This document shows, piece after piece, positions 27,513 through 37,096 of a DNA stretch of 64,000 nt; positions within the stretch are counted from its first letter, which is position 1; every line of letters begins with the position of its first letter. The stretch spans positions 1,278,214 to 1,342,213 of the forward strand of contig NZ_FXAJ01000001.1 of the NCBI RefSeq assembly GCF_900177535.1, given 5' to 3'. A program made the translations under genes and the position numbers. The notes under the pieces are model-generated. The model did no database searches. It was given only the letters and a program-made list of their open reading frames with translations, and was not told the DNA's origin. This DNA comes from Priestia filamentosa. Lineage in GTDB: Bacteria > Bacillota > Bacilli > Bacillales > Bacillaceae_H.

Positions 27513-27644
27513 TCATTGGGGTCACTAGCTTTGAAAGAGGTGAGGATGTAAAAAAGAAATTGATACCAAAGTGACTTAGGATGTGTGAAAAACAAGAGTT
27601 AAAACCTTTGCTAAATAAAGGGTTTTTATATAGGAGTGAAAAAA

Positions 27645-28826
27645 GTGAAAAACCCTTATATCAAATCATCTTTAGGAATGTATATAAACTACTTCATGCT
27701 TGGCATGATCAACATCATTATTGCAGCAAATATGGAAAACTTATCGGAACGCTACGGTGTAACGGTTGCACAAATTAGTTTACTTGTAACAGCTATAGGG
27801 ATTGGTAAATTAATTGCTCTATTTTTTGTTGGTCATCTTGCAGATGGATGGGGTCGCAAACCAGTGATTATTACAGCCAATTTTCTTTATTTATTATTTC
27901 TAGTAGGGATACCTATGACAACAAGTTATGTACTTGCTTTTGTCTTTGCGATTTCAGCCGGTATTGCTAACTCATTACTTGACTCAGGAACATATCCTGC
28001 ATTAACAGAAGCATTTCCAAAAACAGCAAGTTCTGCTTCTGTGTTAGTAAAAGCATCTGTAGCGATTGGGGCAACCTTACTGCCGTTTATAATGGCATTT
28101 TTAGTCGCAAACCATATCTTCTGGGGATGGGCATTCTTTGGAATGGGCTTATTATATCTAATAAATGGGATTTATTTAATTTTCATGCCGTTCCCGGACC
28201 ATAGATTAGTTTCAACGAAAGGAGGAGATGCGATTCAAACAGACTTTAAAGAACAGCCAAAGTTACTTGGTGAAGGATTAGCCGTCATCCTAATAGGCTT
28301 CACTTCAACAGCATTAATTGTTGTATGGGAAACATGGTTGCCGCAATTAGGAATCCAACTTATAGGACTTGAATCTAATCAAGCGGTACAATTACTATCT
28401 TATTTCAGTATCGGTGCTCTTGTATCCGTATTGTTATTAGCGATTATATTGGATAAATTTATCTCACCAATTATGGTTGCAATCATTTATCCAATTGGTG
28501 CTCTTATATCCATGCTTATACTGTTCATGGTGAAATCATCAGGCATTGTGTTAGTAAGTACATTTTTGATTGGATTATTCACATCAGGTATTTTACAACT
28601 AGCTCTAAGCATTATGATGAAGCTTTTCCCTGCGAATAAAGCAATAACATCTTCGTATGTAAATATTGCTTCGAGCTTAGCTTTCATCCTTGTACCTCTT
28701 ATTATAAGTGGTTTAGTAAGTTCTGCGGGAATTTCAGTGACATTGATATTCGGCATAGTTATCGCAATTATTAGTGTTGCACTTGCCGTATTTGTATTAG
28801 GTAGAATCAAAAAGATTTTTGCCTAG
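27645..28826 (+). CDS. MFS transporter of the quinate/shikimate operon (first paralogue)
   Basis: A 393-residue, 12-helix MFS protein: MKNPYIKSSLG-type opening, GHLADGWGRKPVI after helix 2, GIANSLLDSGTYPALTEAFP in helix 4. It is a close paralogue of the last operon gene. With shikimate dehydrogenase and dehydroquinase downstream, the likely cargo is quinate, shikimate or a related cyclohexane carboxylate; this is inferred from context. The GTG start at 27645 has TAGGAG eight bases upstream; an earlier GTG overlaps that site. First gene after the operator array. Confidence 0.8.
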   Translation: MKNPYIKSSLGMYINYFMLGMINIIIAANMENLSERYGVTVAQISLLVTAIGIGKLIALFFVGHLADGWGRKPVIITANFLYLLFLVGIPMTTSYVLAFVFAISAGIANSLLDSGTYPALTEAFPKTASSASVLVKASVAIGATLLPFIMAFLVANHIFWGWAFFGMGLLYLINGIYLIFMPFPDHRLVSTKGGDAIQTDFKEQPKLLGEGLAVILIGFTSTALIVVWETWLPQLGIQLIGLESNQAVQLLSYFSIGALVSVLLLAIILDKFISPIMVAIIYPIGALISMLILFMVKSSGIVLVSTFLIGLFTSGILQLALSIMMKLFPANKAITSSYVNIASSLAFILVPLIISGLVSSAGISVTLIFGIVIAIISVALAVFVLGRIKKIFA

Positions 28827-28881
28827 TTTAATTAATTTTAAAAAAAGCAAGTTTATAAAATATTTAAAGGAGAGTTTCAAC

Positions 28882-29781
28882 ATGACAACAAAAGTACACG
28901 AAAAAAACATTGATGGAAAAACAAAATTAGTAGGGTTACTAGCAACACCAATCGGACATAGTCTTTCACCACGTATGCACAATCTTGGTTATACATTAAC
29001 TGGTTTAAACTACGCTTATCTTGCATTTGAAGTAGGTAATGATGAATTAGAAGCAACAGTTAAGGGTTTTAAATCTGCAGGTGTGGCAGGATTTAACGTA
29101 TCAATGCCAAACAAAATGAAGGTATTAGATTACCTTGATGAGCTGGATGATTCAGCTAAATATGCGCGTGCAAGTAATACGGTAGTTAATCGTGACGGTA
29201 AATTAATTGGTTATAACACAGATGGTCTTGGTTATGTGAGAAACTTAATCGAACACGGTGTGAAATTGGAAGATCAAAAAGTAACACTTGTTGGTTCAGG
29301 TGGTGCTGCAACACCAATCGCTATTCAATTAGCACAATCCGGTATCCGTGAAATTAGTATTTTTGCTCGCAATGATGCGTTCTTCGTTCAAGCGGAAGAA
29401 AACGTAAATTATATTAACAATGAAATGAAAGAATTCGGTGTGAAAGCTACGGTCTTTCCATTAGAAGATAAAGAAGCATTTCGCCGTGAAATTGCAGAAA
29501 GTGCTATCTTGGCAAATGGTACAAGCCTTGGAATGAAACCATTAGATCATTTAAGTATTATAGATGACACTTTAGATGTACTACGTAAAGACTTAGTCGT
29601 AACAGATGTAGTCTATAATCCTCAAAAATCAAAACTTCTATCCCAAGCAGAAGAAGCTGGTGCGAAAGCAATTAATGGTTTAGGTATGATGTTATGGCAA
29701 GGTGCTTTAGCATTTAAATTGTTTACAGGTGTTGATATGCCGATTGGACAAGTAAAAGAAATCTTATTTGGAAACGACTAA
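28882..29781 (+). CDS. Shikimate/quinate dehydrogenase, probably catabolic
   Basis: A 299-residue AroE/YdiB-family enzyme that oxidises shikimate or quinate with NAD(P)+. Substrate motifs are SLSPRMHN near 26-33, NVSMPNKMK with the catalytic Lys, and NTDG with the catalytic Asp. The nucleotide loop is GSGGAATP. The length is greater than biosynthetic AroE (about 275) and like YdiB. Its place between two transporters and before a dehydroquinase supports quinate/shikimate breakdown. GGAGAG precedes ATG 28882. Confidence 0.88.
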   Translation: MTTKVHEKNIDGKTKLVGLLATPIGHSLSPRMHNLGYTLTGLNYAYLAFEVGNDELEATVKGFKSAGVAGFNVSMPNKMKVLDYLDELDDSAKYARASNTVVNRDGKLIGYNTDGLGYVRNLIEHGVKLEDQKVTLVGSGGAATPIAIQLAQSGIREISIFARNDAFFVQAEENVNYINNEMKEFGVKATVFPLEDKEAFRREIAESAILANGTSLGMKPLDHLSIIDDTLDVLRKDLVVTDVVYNPQKSKLLSQAEEAGAKAINGLGMMLWQGALAFKLFTGVDMPIGQVKEILFGND

Positions 29782-29840
29782 AAATAAAAAACTACTCCAA
29801 CAATGTAGGGACTTTGGAAAAAACAAAAGGAGAGATATCC

Positions 29841-30284
29841 ATGACTAAAATTTTAATGTTACACGGTGTAAACCATAATATGTTTGGTAAACGTGATCCT
29901 AAACAATACGGCACAATTACATTAGATGAAATTAATGACAATATTGCACAGTTAGCAGAAGAGTTAAAGATTGAAGTAGAAACATTCCAAACAAATCATG
30001 AAGGTGAAATGGTTGAAAAAATTCATGAAGCTTTTTTAACAGGTGTAGACGGAGTGGTGCTAAATGCAGGTGCTTGGACACACTACAGCTACGCAATTCG
30101 TGATGCTTTAGCCATTTTAACAGTACCAGTAATAGAAATTCATATGTCAAACATCCATTCACGTGAGGCATTCCGTCACGAGTCAGTTTTTGCAGAAATT
30201 GCAACTGGCCAAATTTCAGGATTTGGTGAAGAAAGTTATTTACTAGGTATTCGTGCAGCAGTAGCAGCTAATTCTAGTAAATAA
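29841..30284 (+). CDS. aroQ: Type II 3-dehydroquinate dehydratase, variant active site
   Basis: A 147-residue enzyme that dehydrates 3-dehydroquinate to 3-dehydroshikimate. The catalytic Tyr23 (KQYG), Arg18 and His101 (EIHMSNIHSRE) are present. The usual N-terminal NGPNLN motif reads HGVNHN here (residues 8-13), an unusual change in the lid and active-site region. It may reflect a catabolic specialisation. GGAGAG lies before ATG 29841. Third gene of the operon. Confidence 0.85.
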   Translation: MTKILMLHGVNHNMFGKRDPKQYGTITLDEINDNIAQLAEELKIEVETFQTNHEGEMVEKIHEAFLTGVDGVVLNAGAWTHYSYAIRDALAILTVPVIEIHMSNIHSREAFRHESVFAEIATGQISGFGEESYLLGIRAAVAANSSK

Positions 30285-30334
30285 ATATTTGATACGGAAA
30301 TCATGATAAAAGTATGAGAGGAGAGTTGAAGAAA

Positions 30335-31534
30335 ATGAAAAACCCTTATTTGAAAACATCAATAGGGCTTTACTTAAATTATTTTATGCTGGGCATGATT
30401 AATATCATCATCGCTTCAAATATGGGTAATTTATCAAGACTATACGATGTCTCTGTTTCCCAAGTTAGTTTGCTTGTATCTGCAATTGGTATAGGGAAGC
30501 TGGTGGCGCTCTTTTTCGCCGGAAGGCTTTCAGATAAATTCGGGCGTAAGCCAATCATCATTGCAGGAGGTTTTCTATACTTACTCTTTTTAATTGGCAT
30601 GCCGATCACAACTAACTACTATTTAGCATTTGCTTTTGCCATTACAGCAGGAATAGCGAATTCCTTTCTTGATTCTGGCACATACCCAGCACTTATTGAA
30701 GCATTTCCGAAAAACGCAAGCTCGGCATCGGTATTTGTAAAAGCGTTTGTATCAGTTGGTGCAACTATCTTGCCATTTCTGATTTCTTTTCTATCGGCAA
30801 ACGGCATCTTCTGGGGATGGTCATTCTTTATCCTAAGTATTCTTTATGCAGTAAGTGCTATTTATCTTATATTTATGCCATTTCCTAAAGTGGATAATGC
30901 CGGAGATGATAAATCAGAAGAAAAAGCAGAACTTGCGTCTGAAAAGCAAGTAATGAGGGGAAAACCCTCTATGTGGCGTGAAGGTTTAGTTATTATCGTC
31001 ATTGGTTTTACCTCAACTGCATTATTTGTTGTTTGGCAAACATGGCTGCCTGAACTAGGAGAAGGTTTTATTGGATTAAGCGAAAATACAGCTGTACAGC
31101 TGCTCAGCTACTTCAGCATAGGTGCGCTTGTCTCTGTTCTTTTGCTGACTGTCCTTTTAGACAAGTTTATCAAACCGATTACGGTATTAATTGTGTACCC
31201 AATTATTGCCTTTGTAGCAATGCTGGCCCTTTTCTTTGTTAAATCATACCCTATTGTGATGATTTGCACATTTTTACTAGGTCTATTTACAGCAGGACTA
31301 TTTCAGTTGGCCTTAACAGTTATGACTGACTTTTTTAGAAAAAACAAAGGGACAACAACGTCTTACGTCAACATTGCGGGAAGTGCAGCATTTATTCTTG
31401 TTCCAATTATAACAAGTTCTCTTGTAGACTCTATTGGCATCAGTATGACGCTTGTTTTTGATATGGTGATTGCCGTACTAAGCGTTGTGTTAGCACTATA
31501 TATTTCTATTCGCAGGAAAAAGATTTTTTCTTAA
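30335..31534 (+). CDS. MFS transporter of the quinate/shikimate operon (second paralogue)
   Basis: A 399-residue MFS protein sharing the opening MKNPYLKTSIGLYLNYFMLG and most motifs (GRLSDKFGRKPII, GIANSFLDSGTYPALIEAFP) with the first operon gene, so the two arose by duplication. Different central loops may mean different substrates, for example quinate against shikimate or an aromatic acid. ATG 30335 follows GAGAGGAGAG. It is the last gene before an 18-bp terminator stem. Confidence 0.8.
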   Translation: MKNPYLKTSIGLYLNYFMLGMINIIIASNMGNLSRLYDVSVSQVSLLVSAIGIGKLVALFFAGRLSDKFGRKPIIIAGGFLYLLFLIGMPITTNYYLAFAFAITAGIANSFLDSGTYPALIEAFPKNASSASVFVKAFVSVGATILPFLISFLSANGIFWGWSFFILSILYAVSAIYLIFMPFPKVDNAGDDKSEEKAELASEKQVMRGKPSMWREGLVIIVIGFTSTALFVVWQTWLPELGEGFIGLSENTAVQLLSYFSIGALVSVLLLTVLLDKFIKPITVLIVYPIIAFVAMLALFFVKSYPIVMICTFLLGLFTAGLFQLALTVMTDFFRKNKGTTTSYVNIAGSAAFILVPIITSSLVDSIGISMTLVFDMVIAVLSVVLALYISIRRKKIFS

Positions 31535-31702
31535 GTGATAAGAACAACTTATTTTAAGAAGATGCATGACTTTATTGGAAAACTTGGAGAAAAAACTATG
31601 GGAATAGATATTCATTGAACTAACGCTCCAGTTATTCAATAAAATTTATATCAAGTACTACAATATAAGAGATTCAACCACTGAAAGTTTATAGAGTTAC
31701 GT

Positions 31703-31748
31703 AAAAAGCCCAATTTCTCAATTTTGATACTGAGAAATTGGGCTTTTT
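31703..31748. terminator. Bidirectional terminator between the quinate operon and the LacI gene
   Basis: Perfect 18-bp arms AAAAAGCCCAATTTCTCA and TGAGAAATTGGGCTTTTT with a ten-base loop; U-tails in both directions, between convergent units. Confidence 0.9.
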
Positions 31749-31777
31749 AGTTTTTTCTAAGAGGATTCTTTTTAGAT

Positions 31778-32797
31778 TTATTTTTTTGAAGTTTCTCGAA
31801 TAATAAGTTCAGGCTTTAGGATAAGACGTTGAAGTTCGCTACTTTCATTATTCATCCTATTGTATAAAAGATTTGCGGCTTTAATACCTATAGATCGTGG
31901 AAATGAAGAAACCGTTGTTAATGGAGGATGATAAAGTTCTGCTTCAGGAATATTATCGAATCCTACGATATCAATATCTTGGCCCGGTATTATACCATTC
32001 ATTGCTAAGCCTTTTATGACACCAAATGCAACCAAGTCATTAAAGCAAAAAACAGCTGTAGGTGGATGGTCATTCTCTAGAACTTTTAATATTGCCTCTA
32101 ACCCGCCTTTTCGATTAGGCTCAATATCTATTATAAGGGATTCATCAACTTTTAAGCCTGCTATATCATGGGCTATATGAAACCCTCTTATTCTTTCCGT
32201 CCAAGTAGAAGATTGCTTGATTCCTCCTAAAAAAGCAATTCTTTTATGCCCCTTTTCTATCAGATGATTAACTGCCATAAGAGCTCCTGTTGTATAATCA
32301 ATTCCTACATAATCAGAATTGACATTAGCAAGTTCTCTGTTAGCAAGGACCTTTGGTATTTCAATTTTATTCAATTGACTAACCGTTTTTTCTGAACTTT
32401 TAGAGACAGGGTTAAGAATCAAGCCGTCTACTCTATGTTCTATCATGGTTGAAAGTAAATGGTCTTGCTTCGAAACGGAATCAAAGGTAGTCCCTAACAA
32501 AACTGTATATCCGACCGCTTCTAATGTAGATTGAACCCCTATTAAAAATTCCGAAATAAAACTATTGGAAATATCCGTTACAATCACGCCAACAATATCA
32601 GAACTCCTAGATCTCATATTTGCAGCAACTCTATCGTAAACGTAACCCAATTCATTTATAGAATTTAAAACCTTTTTTCGTGTTGCTTCCGAAATGCGAG
32701 GATTATTGCGAACAACTAGGGAAGCAGTTGAAGTAGAAACACCAGCATGTAATGCTACTTCTTGTAACGTGACCCGTTGTTTTTTTGATTGTTTCAT
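31778..32797 (-). CDS. LacI-family transcriptional regulator
   Basis: A 339-residue repressor. The helix-turn-helix at about residues 9-30 (TLQEVALHAGVSTSTASLVV) is followed by the hinge helix and a PBP1-type effector domain (IVGVIVTDISNSF from about 69; DIVGFDNIPEAELYHPPLTT). It is convergent with the quinate operon and is the nearest regulator, so it is the best candidate to bind the CG-centred sites at 27068-27414; this is inferred. The effector is unknown. No copy of the site lies in its own upstream region. Confidence 0.85.
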   Translation of the reverse strand: MKQSKKQRVTLQEVALHAGVSTSTASLVVRNNPRISEATRKKVLNSINELGYVYDRVAANMRSRSSDIVGVIVTDISNSFISEFLIGVQSTLEAVGYTVLLGTTFDSVSKQDHLLSTMIEHRVDGLILNPVSKSSEKTVSQLNKIEIPKVLANRELANVNSDYVGIDYTTGALMAVNHLIEKGHKRIAFLGGIKQSSTWTERIRGFHIAHDIAGLKVDESLIIDIEPNRKGGLEAILKVLENDHPPTAVFCFNDLVAFGVIKGLAMNGIIPGQDIDIVGFDNIPEAELYHPPLTTVSSFPRSIGIKAANLLYNRMNNESSELQRLILKPELIIRETSKK

Positions 32798-33726
32798 ACT
32801 TGTATCACCATCTTTAAAGTAATTAAAAGTTCAGTTATCTTATATAATTACACACATGATAAGGTTATAGTAGGTCAAAACTGTTCTTAAAAGACATCTC
32901 TTAAACAACAATCAAGACGTTTTTAGGTTTTAATCATGATACATTATGTACATTAACTGATCTTAAATTTTTTATCATTAAATTTATTATACCTTTAATT
33001 CGCTAAAACTGCCTTGGGCATGTCCCTGATTTTGCGAAAATAGAAGTTTTCTCTTCATTATAATTTCGTTTCATAATTGAGTGTAATCTATTTATTAGGG
33101 GGAGAGTCAAGTTATTTTCCTGAGGATAACCTTGTATTAGAAAATGATAAGCAAAAAGGGGTCAAATATTTCACGATCTAATTCCTTAAATTTCGAAAAT
33201 ATAGTATCCCTCTTAGGGGCTAAAACACACAAGCAAATGAAGAGTTCTATTTTGAACTCTTCATTTGCTTAAAGCGATGTAGCAACTTGTTCACCATTAA
33301 TACAGTAATAAGAATCAGTTTGTTATGTGGTGAAATGTAGAGGTTTATCTTCTGATATATAAGGGTATTTATTATATGTTGAAAAGAAGAGGTAATACAA
33401 GGTATCATCATTACCTTCATTATAGCCATAGCTGGTATTTTTTGAATGAGTGAAAAAATGTATATTATGTTCGTGAAGGGGGTTGTTGAATATATTTATG
33501 CTCAATTGTAGCTTATTGCTCTGATGGTATTAGAGTAGAAACTCGGAAACCCATAACAGAAAAGGAGATGAGTATAGGTCCGTTCGTTACATGAAGATGA
33601 AAAATTGCCCTCTAGGTTTATGCCGAATCTAATAGAAGTATTTATCTATATATACTGATGAAATAAAAATATACATTGTATGCTTCACTTGCTGATTTAG
33701 GTTGATATAAAACATGCCTTACTAGG
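32798..33726. other. Gene-free stretch with an orphan hairpin
   Basis: No gene is supported over more than 900 bases. The hairpin at 33231-33270 suggests former transcription. A frame around 33510-33590 (AYCSDGIRVETRKPITEKEM) looks protein-like but has no start and meets stops; it may be gene debris. Confidence 0.45.
33231..33270. terminator. Orphan hairpin
   Basis: Perfect 17-bp arms AAGCAAATGAAGAGTTC and GAACTCTTCATTTGCTT with a TATTTT loop; no adjacent intact gene. Confidence 0.5.
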
Positions 33727-33767
33727 TTAAAAAAGTCTTTCAAACCAAATTTGAAAAGCTTTTTTAA
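33727..33767. terminator. U-tailed hairpin next to a decayed small gene
   Basis: TTAAAAAAGTCTTTCAAA pairs with TTTGAAAAGCTTTTTTAA (two mismatches); U-rich on both strands. Confidence 0.6.
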
Positions 33768-33791
33768 TAAAATTTATATGTTTAATCCCAT

Positions 33792-33980
33792 TTATGCTCC
33801 GTTTTCTATTTCTTTTCTTTCTCCCTTCATTCTTTCTAAAACTTTATCAGTATTATTAAGAACTTTTTGTCACACAATAATCATAAATATAAGAAGAACC
33901 ATTCCTAAAGCAACAAATCAGAAAGTTTCGATGCGTACTGTTATAGAAACTTTTATAACTTGTAATACTATTAAATACAT
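33792..33980 (-). pseudogene. Possible decayed small membrane-protein gene
   Basis: One minus-strand frame reads MYLIVLQVIKVSITVRIETF, stop, FVALGMVLLIFMIIV, stop, then QKVLNNTDKVLERMKGERKE and a normal stop. Both internal stops are TGA. A hydrophobic segment followed by a charged helix is typical of small Bacillus membrane proteins. The hairpin at 33727-33767 would be its terminator. No close ribosome site remains, which fits decay. Confidence 0.35.
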
Positions 33981-34131
33981 CTGTTTGTCTCATATGACAG
34001 CTACCTCTAGTTCTAAAAGAAAAAGGCAGTCTCTCTATATTATTGGAGAAAACATGAAAAATCGTTTTGTCCCCGTTTGACTGTAATTCTTATTTTTGCA
34101 TAATTGTATACCATGGAGTTGACATAATGAA

Positions 34132-35532
34132 ATGAAATTTAACAAGAAAAAAATTAACGTTGTAGATATTCAAAAAGCGAAGAAAAGCGTGTTTGCTACA
34201 GGAGTAGGAAACGCGATGGAGTGGTTTGATTTTGGCTTATATTCTTATTTAGCTGTTATTATTAGTCAAAACTTTTTTAGTGCTGTTGAGAATGATGAGC
34301 TAAAATTAGTGTTCACATTTGCCACATTTGCGATTGCCTTTTTAATGCGTCCATTGGGCGGTGTTATATTCGGTAGAATTGGAGATAAATTAGGAAGAAA
34401 AGTCGTTTTAACAACTACAATTATTTTAATGGCTTTTTCAACATTACTCATTGGTTTATTACCTACATATGATCAAATTGGGATATGGGCTCCGATTCTC
34501 TTATTAATCGCTAGAATTATTCAAGGTTTTTCAACGGGCGGCGAATACGCTGGAGCAATGGTCTATATTGCCGAATCTTCTCCAGACAATAAACGTAATA
34601 TGCTTGGAAGTGGATTAGAAATTGGGACGCTCACTGGTTATATATTAGCTTCACTACTCGCCAGTGCACTCTTTATCATTCTATCTGATGAACAGATGGC
34701 CTCATGGGGGTGGAGAATACCGTTTCTACTCGGCTTACCTTTAGGGCTTATTGGGTTGTATTTAAGAAAAAGTTTAGAGGAATCACCGATTTTTGAAAAT
34801 GAACTTTCTAATGATGAAGTCCAAGAAGAAAGTTTCTTATCTATTTTAAAAAATCACAAAAAAGATATTTTGGTATGCTTTGTAGTTGTTGCCTTCTTTA
34901 ATATTACAAACTACATGCTCTTATCTTACATGCCTTCTTATTTAGATGAAATTATTGGATTATCGAGTACAGTAGGAACTGTATTAATTACTGTTATCAT
35001 GATTATTATGGTGCCACTTACTTTAATGTTTGGGAGACTCAGTGATAAAATTGGAAACAAAACGGTTTTCTTAATCGGTTTAGGCGGATTGACCTTATTA
35101 TCTGCCCTCGCGTTTTATTTAATAAACTTGAATGCTTTAGTATTCGTTTCATTAGGGATTCTCATCCTAGGTGTTCTGCTTTCCGCTTATGAAGGCACCG
35201 TTCCTGGGTCGTTACCAACAATGTTTTATACCGATATTCGATATCGGACATTATCGGTGACTTTTAATGTCTCGGTTTCCATATTTGGTGGAACGACTCC
35301 ATTAGTTGCAACATGGCTCGTTCACCAAACAGGGAATAACTTAGCACCTGGTTTCTATTTAACAGTCGTAAGTATTATTGGATTTTTAGTAATAGCCTTC
35401 TTGTTCAAAAGTACTTCAGGAAAATCTCTAAAAGGTTCTTACCCAACCGTTGCTTCTAAGTCTGAGTATCAAGAAGCGGTTGAAAATCCAAAAGATGCAC
35501 TATGGTGGCAAGCAGAAAAAAGAGAAGAGTAA
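34132..35532 (+). CDS. MHS-family MFS transporter (ProP/ShiA-like)
   Basis: A 466-residue, 12-helix metabolite:H+ symporter. Family marks are [20 protein letters not shown] in helix 1, [19 protein letters not shown] after helix 2, and [20 protein letters not shown] in helix 4. Relatives carry proline/betaine, shikimate, alpha-ketoglutarate or citrate; nearby quinate genes make shikimate-like cargo conceivable, but osmolytes are as likely. The ribosome site is weak: GGAG lies 13 bases before ATG. Terminator downstream. Confidence 0.8.
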   Translation: MKFNKKKINVVDIQKAKKSVFATGVGNAMEWFDFGLYSYLAVIISQNFFSAVENDELKLVFTFATFAIAFLMRPLGGVIFGRIGDKLGRKVVLTTTIILMAFSTLLIGLLPTYDQIGIWAPILLLIARIIQGFSTGGEYAGAMVYIAESSPDNKRNMLGSGLEIGTLTGYILASLLASALFIILSDEQMASWGWRIPFLLGLPLGLIGLYLRKSLEESPIFENELSNDEVQEESFLSILKNHKKDILVCFVVVAFFNITNYMLLSYMPSYLDEIIGLSSTVGTVLITVIMIIMVPLTLMFGRLSDKIGNKTVFLIGLGGLTLLSALAFYLINLNALVFVSLGILILGVLLSAYEGTVPGSLPTMFYTDIRYRTLSVTFNVSVSIFGGTTPLVATWLVHQTGNNLAPGFYLTVVSIIGFLVIAFLFKSTSGKSLKGSYPTVASKSEYQEAVENPKDALWWQAEKREE

Positions 35533-35570
35533 AGAGAACGAAAAAACATCCACTCAATTGAACTCCTATT

Positions 35571-35616
35571 CGAAATATGGACACTCCAACAAGAGCGTCT
35601 GTATTTCGTTTTTTTT
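35571..35616 (+). terminator. Terminator of the MHS transporter gene
   Basis: CGAAATATGGACACTC pairs imperfectly with GAGCGTCTGTATTTCG, followed by eight T. Confidence 0.85.
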
Positions 35617-36072
35617 AATGCTACTTATTTAAATGATCTTCTTTCTTACAAAAATTAAAAGGCTTGCCGCTTATGACACCCTTTAATAATATCCGCTTCT
35701 TTTTAAAGGAATCAATTTTATATGCTAAGGCAAGTTCATTCTACAAAAGATGATTAACATAGTAAAGATTGTTGTTATAAAGCTATTTTTGCTCATAGTA
35801 TAAGGTTTTTAAAAATGTTGGTAAGATCCATAGTTTGCAGAGAGAACTACCTTTTTTAGCTAAAAGGTAGTTTTTCGTATATTTTATTCATTACGAGTTC
35901 TAGTATTAAGAGCTATAGATCGTTACAAAGGGTCTGCTTAGTTTAAGTTCGGAAAGATTTATTTATTTATTCTAGAGTGTTGTGACCTAGGTATTTATAA
36001 ACGCTTTGTCGAAATAATTAACCGGTATTAAAAATTACCTACAATACTAAGAAGAAAAATGGAGGTATCATA
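35617..36072. other. Gene-free spacer with a second terminator
   Basis: No gene. A U-tailed hairpin at 35845-35876 (AACTACCTTTT with AAAAGGTAGTT) indicates another transcript end, possibly of a lost gene. Confidence 0.5.
35845..35876 (+). terminator. Orphan terminator
   Basis: Perfect 11-bp arms AACTACCTTTT and AAAAGGTAGTT, six-base loop, U-tail. Confidence 0.6.
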
Positions 36073-36561
36073 TTGCAAACTATGTTTCGTTATAATTGGT
36101 TGATTAGAGAAAAGTGGTATCAATGGTGTGAAGGTGTTCCCCTAGAAGAATTACTACGAAAACGCACAGGGGGAGTCGGGGGAATCCTACATACTCTCTT
36201 TCACATCGTTGATGTAGAATGGAGTTGGATTCGGGTACTTCAAGGTAAGACCGACTTCCAGGAAAGTTTTGAAGCGTATCAAAGCTTAGAAAAAGTTCGC
36301 CAGCTAGATCGAGCGTTTCAACCTGAGGTAAGGGAATTTATAAGCTCTTGGAACATTGAAAAAGAAAATCGAATTCTTTATAATCCACAACCAGATGGAA
36401 GCATAGCTACTGATGCTTGGGGAGAAGTTATACGTCATATGATTGCACATGAAATCCATCATATTGGACAACTATCAATATGGGCTCGAGAAATAGGAAA
36501 AGAGCCTGTTTCCGCTAACCTTATTGGTAAAGGGCTTAATCATACATTGCCAAATAGTTAA
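36073..36561 (+). CDS. DinB family protein
   Basis: A 162-residue four-helix-bundle protein of the DinB/YfiT superfamily. The three metal-ligand histidines are placed as usual: one in ILHTLFHIVDVEWSW (about residues 38-52) and two in MIAHEIHHIGQLSIWAR (about 127-143). TTG start with GGAGG seven bases upstream. Members include thiol-dependent transferases, but the reaction here is unknown. It is only distantly related to the DinB protein at 15031. Monocistronic. Confidence 0.82.
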   Translation: MQTMFRYNWLIREKWYQWCEGVPLEELLRKRTGGVGGILHTLFHIVDVEWSWIRVLQGKTDFQESFEAYQSLEKVRQLDRAFQPEVREFISSWNIEKENRILYNPQPDGSIATDAWGEVIRHMIAHEIHHIGQLSIWAREIGKEPVSANLIGKGLNHTLPNS

Positions 36562-36577
36562 CTTTATAAGATCTATT

Positions 36578-36622
36578 ATAAAGCCTATATCTTCAAGTAA
36601 CTAAGGGGATAGAGGCTTTTAT
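36578..36622 (+). terminator. Terminator of the DinB gene
   Basis: AAAGCCTATATC pairs with GGATAGAGGCTTT, ending in a U-rich tail. Confidence 0.65.
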
Positions 36623-36867
36623 ATTTTTATCATATTCGCCAAGAATACCTCACTTCAAGGAACAAAAGGGCATCGCCCATAAGTAGGTGTGGGATGAACC
36701 AGCTTTTTTTTCGTTAGACTAGAAAATGTTGTGTGTAAATCTTTAGTTTTCATAACACCAATTTTAGGAATTAAAGGATCCTTTATCGCTACTCCATTAA
36801 TTAAACTCTATTCTCTTGGTGAATATAGGTATTATTTGATTTTAAAGATCCTTATAGCAGACATTTA

Positions 36868-36876
36868 TGTTATAAT
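36868..36876 (+). promoter_or_regulatory. Extended -10 promoter of the fusB-type leader
   Basis: TGTTATAAT is an extended -10 (TGn-TATAAT). No good -35 is visible. Transcription would begin near 36883, just ahead of the leader's ribosome site at 36890. Confidence 0.5.
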
Positions 36877-36903
36877 AATTGATGTTTTAGGAGGTGATAT
36901 AAG

Positions 36904-37002
36904 TTGGTGAATATGAGTATTTATCCACCAGCGTTTGCAGCGTCTCATGCAAAGCCTGTTATTGGAAAGGCGATACTTTGCATGGGGTGGACTTTAAACT
37001 AA
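36904..37002 (+). CDS. Leader peptide of the FusB-type gene (32 residues)
   Basis: A TTG-initiated 32-codon frame (first residues MVNMSIYPPAFAASHAKPVI) with a near-perfect AGGAGGTGAT ribosome site four bases upstream. Codons for SHAKP and LCMG carry the complementary sequences CATGCAAAG and CTTTGCATG, so translation and RNA folding are coupled. It lies 95 bases before the EF-G-binding protein gene. The strong ribosome site and folding logic suggest a regulatory leader rather than a functional peptide. Confidence 0.65.
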   Translation: MVNMSIYPPAFAASHAKPVIGKAILCMGWTLN

Positions 37003-37087
37003 TCGCCCAATGAAAATAAGCTTATCTTATTTCTGATAAATCGGCTTTGCACCTTATTCAAGTTCAATTTTTCACCAAAATAAGGAG
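36946..37087 (+). promoter_or_regulatory. Predicted translational attenuator of the FusB-type gene
   Basis: Four arms: CATGCAAAG (36946-36954) pairs with CTTTGCATG (36976-36984). GCAAAGCC (36949-36956) can alternatively pair with GGCTTTGC (37043-37050). CCTTATT (37052-37058) pairs with AATAAGG (37079-37085), which covers the AAGGAG ribosome site of the main gene. Stalling on the leader would shift the pairings and free that site. Confidence 0.6.
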
Positions 37088-37096
37088 CTGGCAGAA

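Noticed and set aside
33751-34080. Plus-strand frame of 109 codons
   Set aside because: Antisense to the decayed small membrane gene, low-complexity composition, no ribosome site.
36640-36720. AAAGGGCATCGCCC and following U-run as a structured RNA or terminator
   Set aside because: Arms are too short and inconsistent to support a call.
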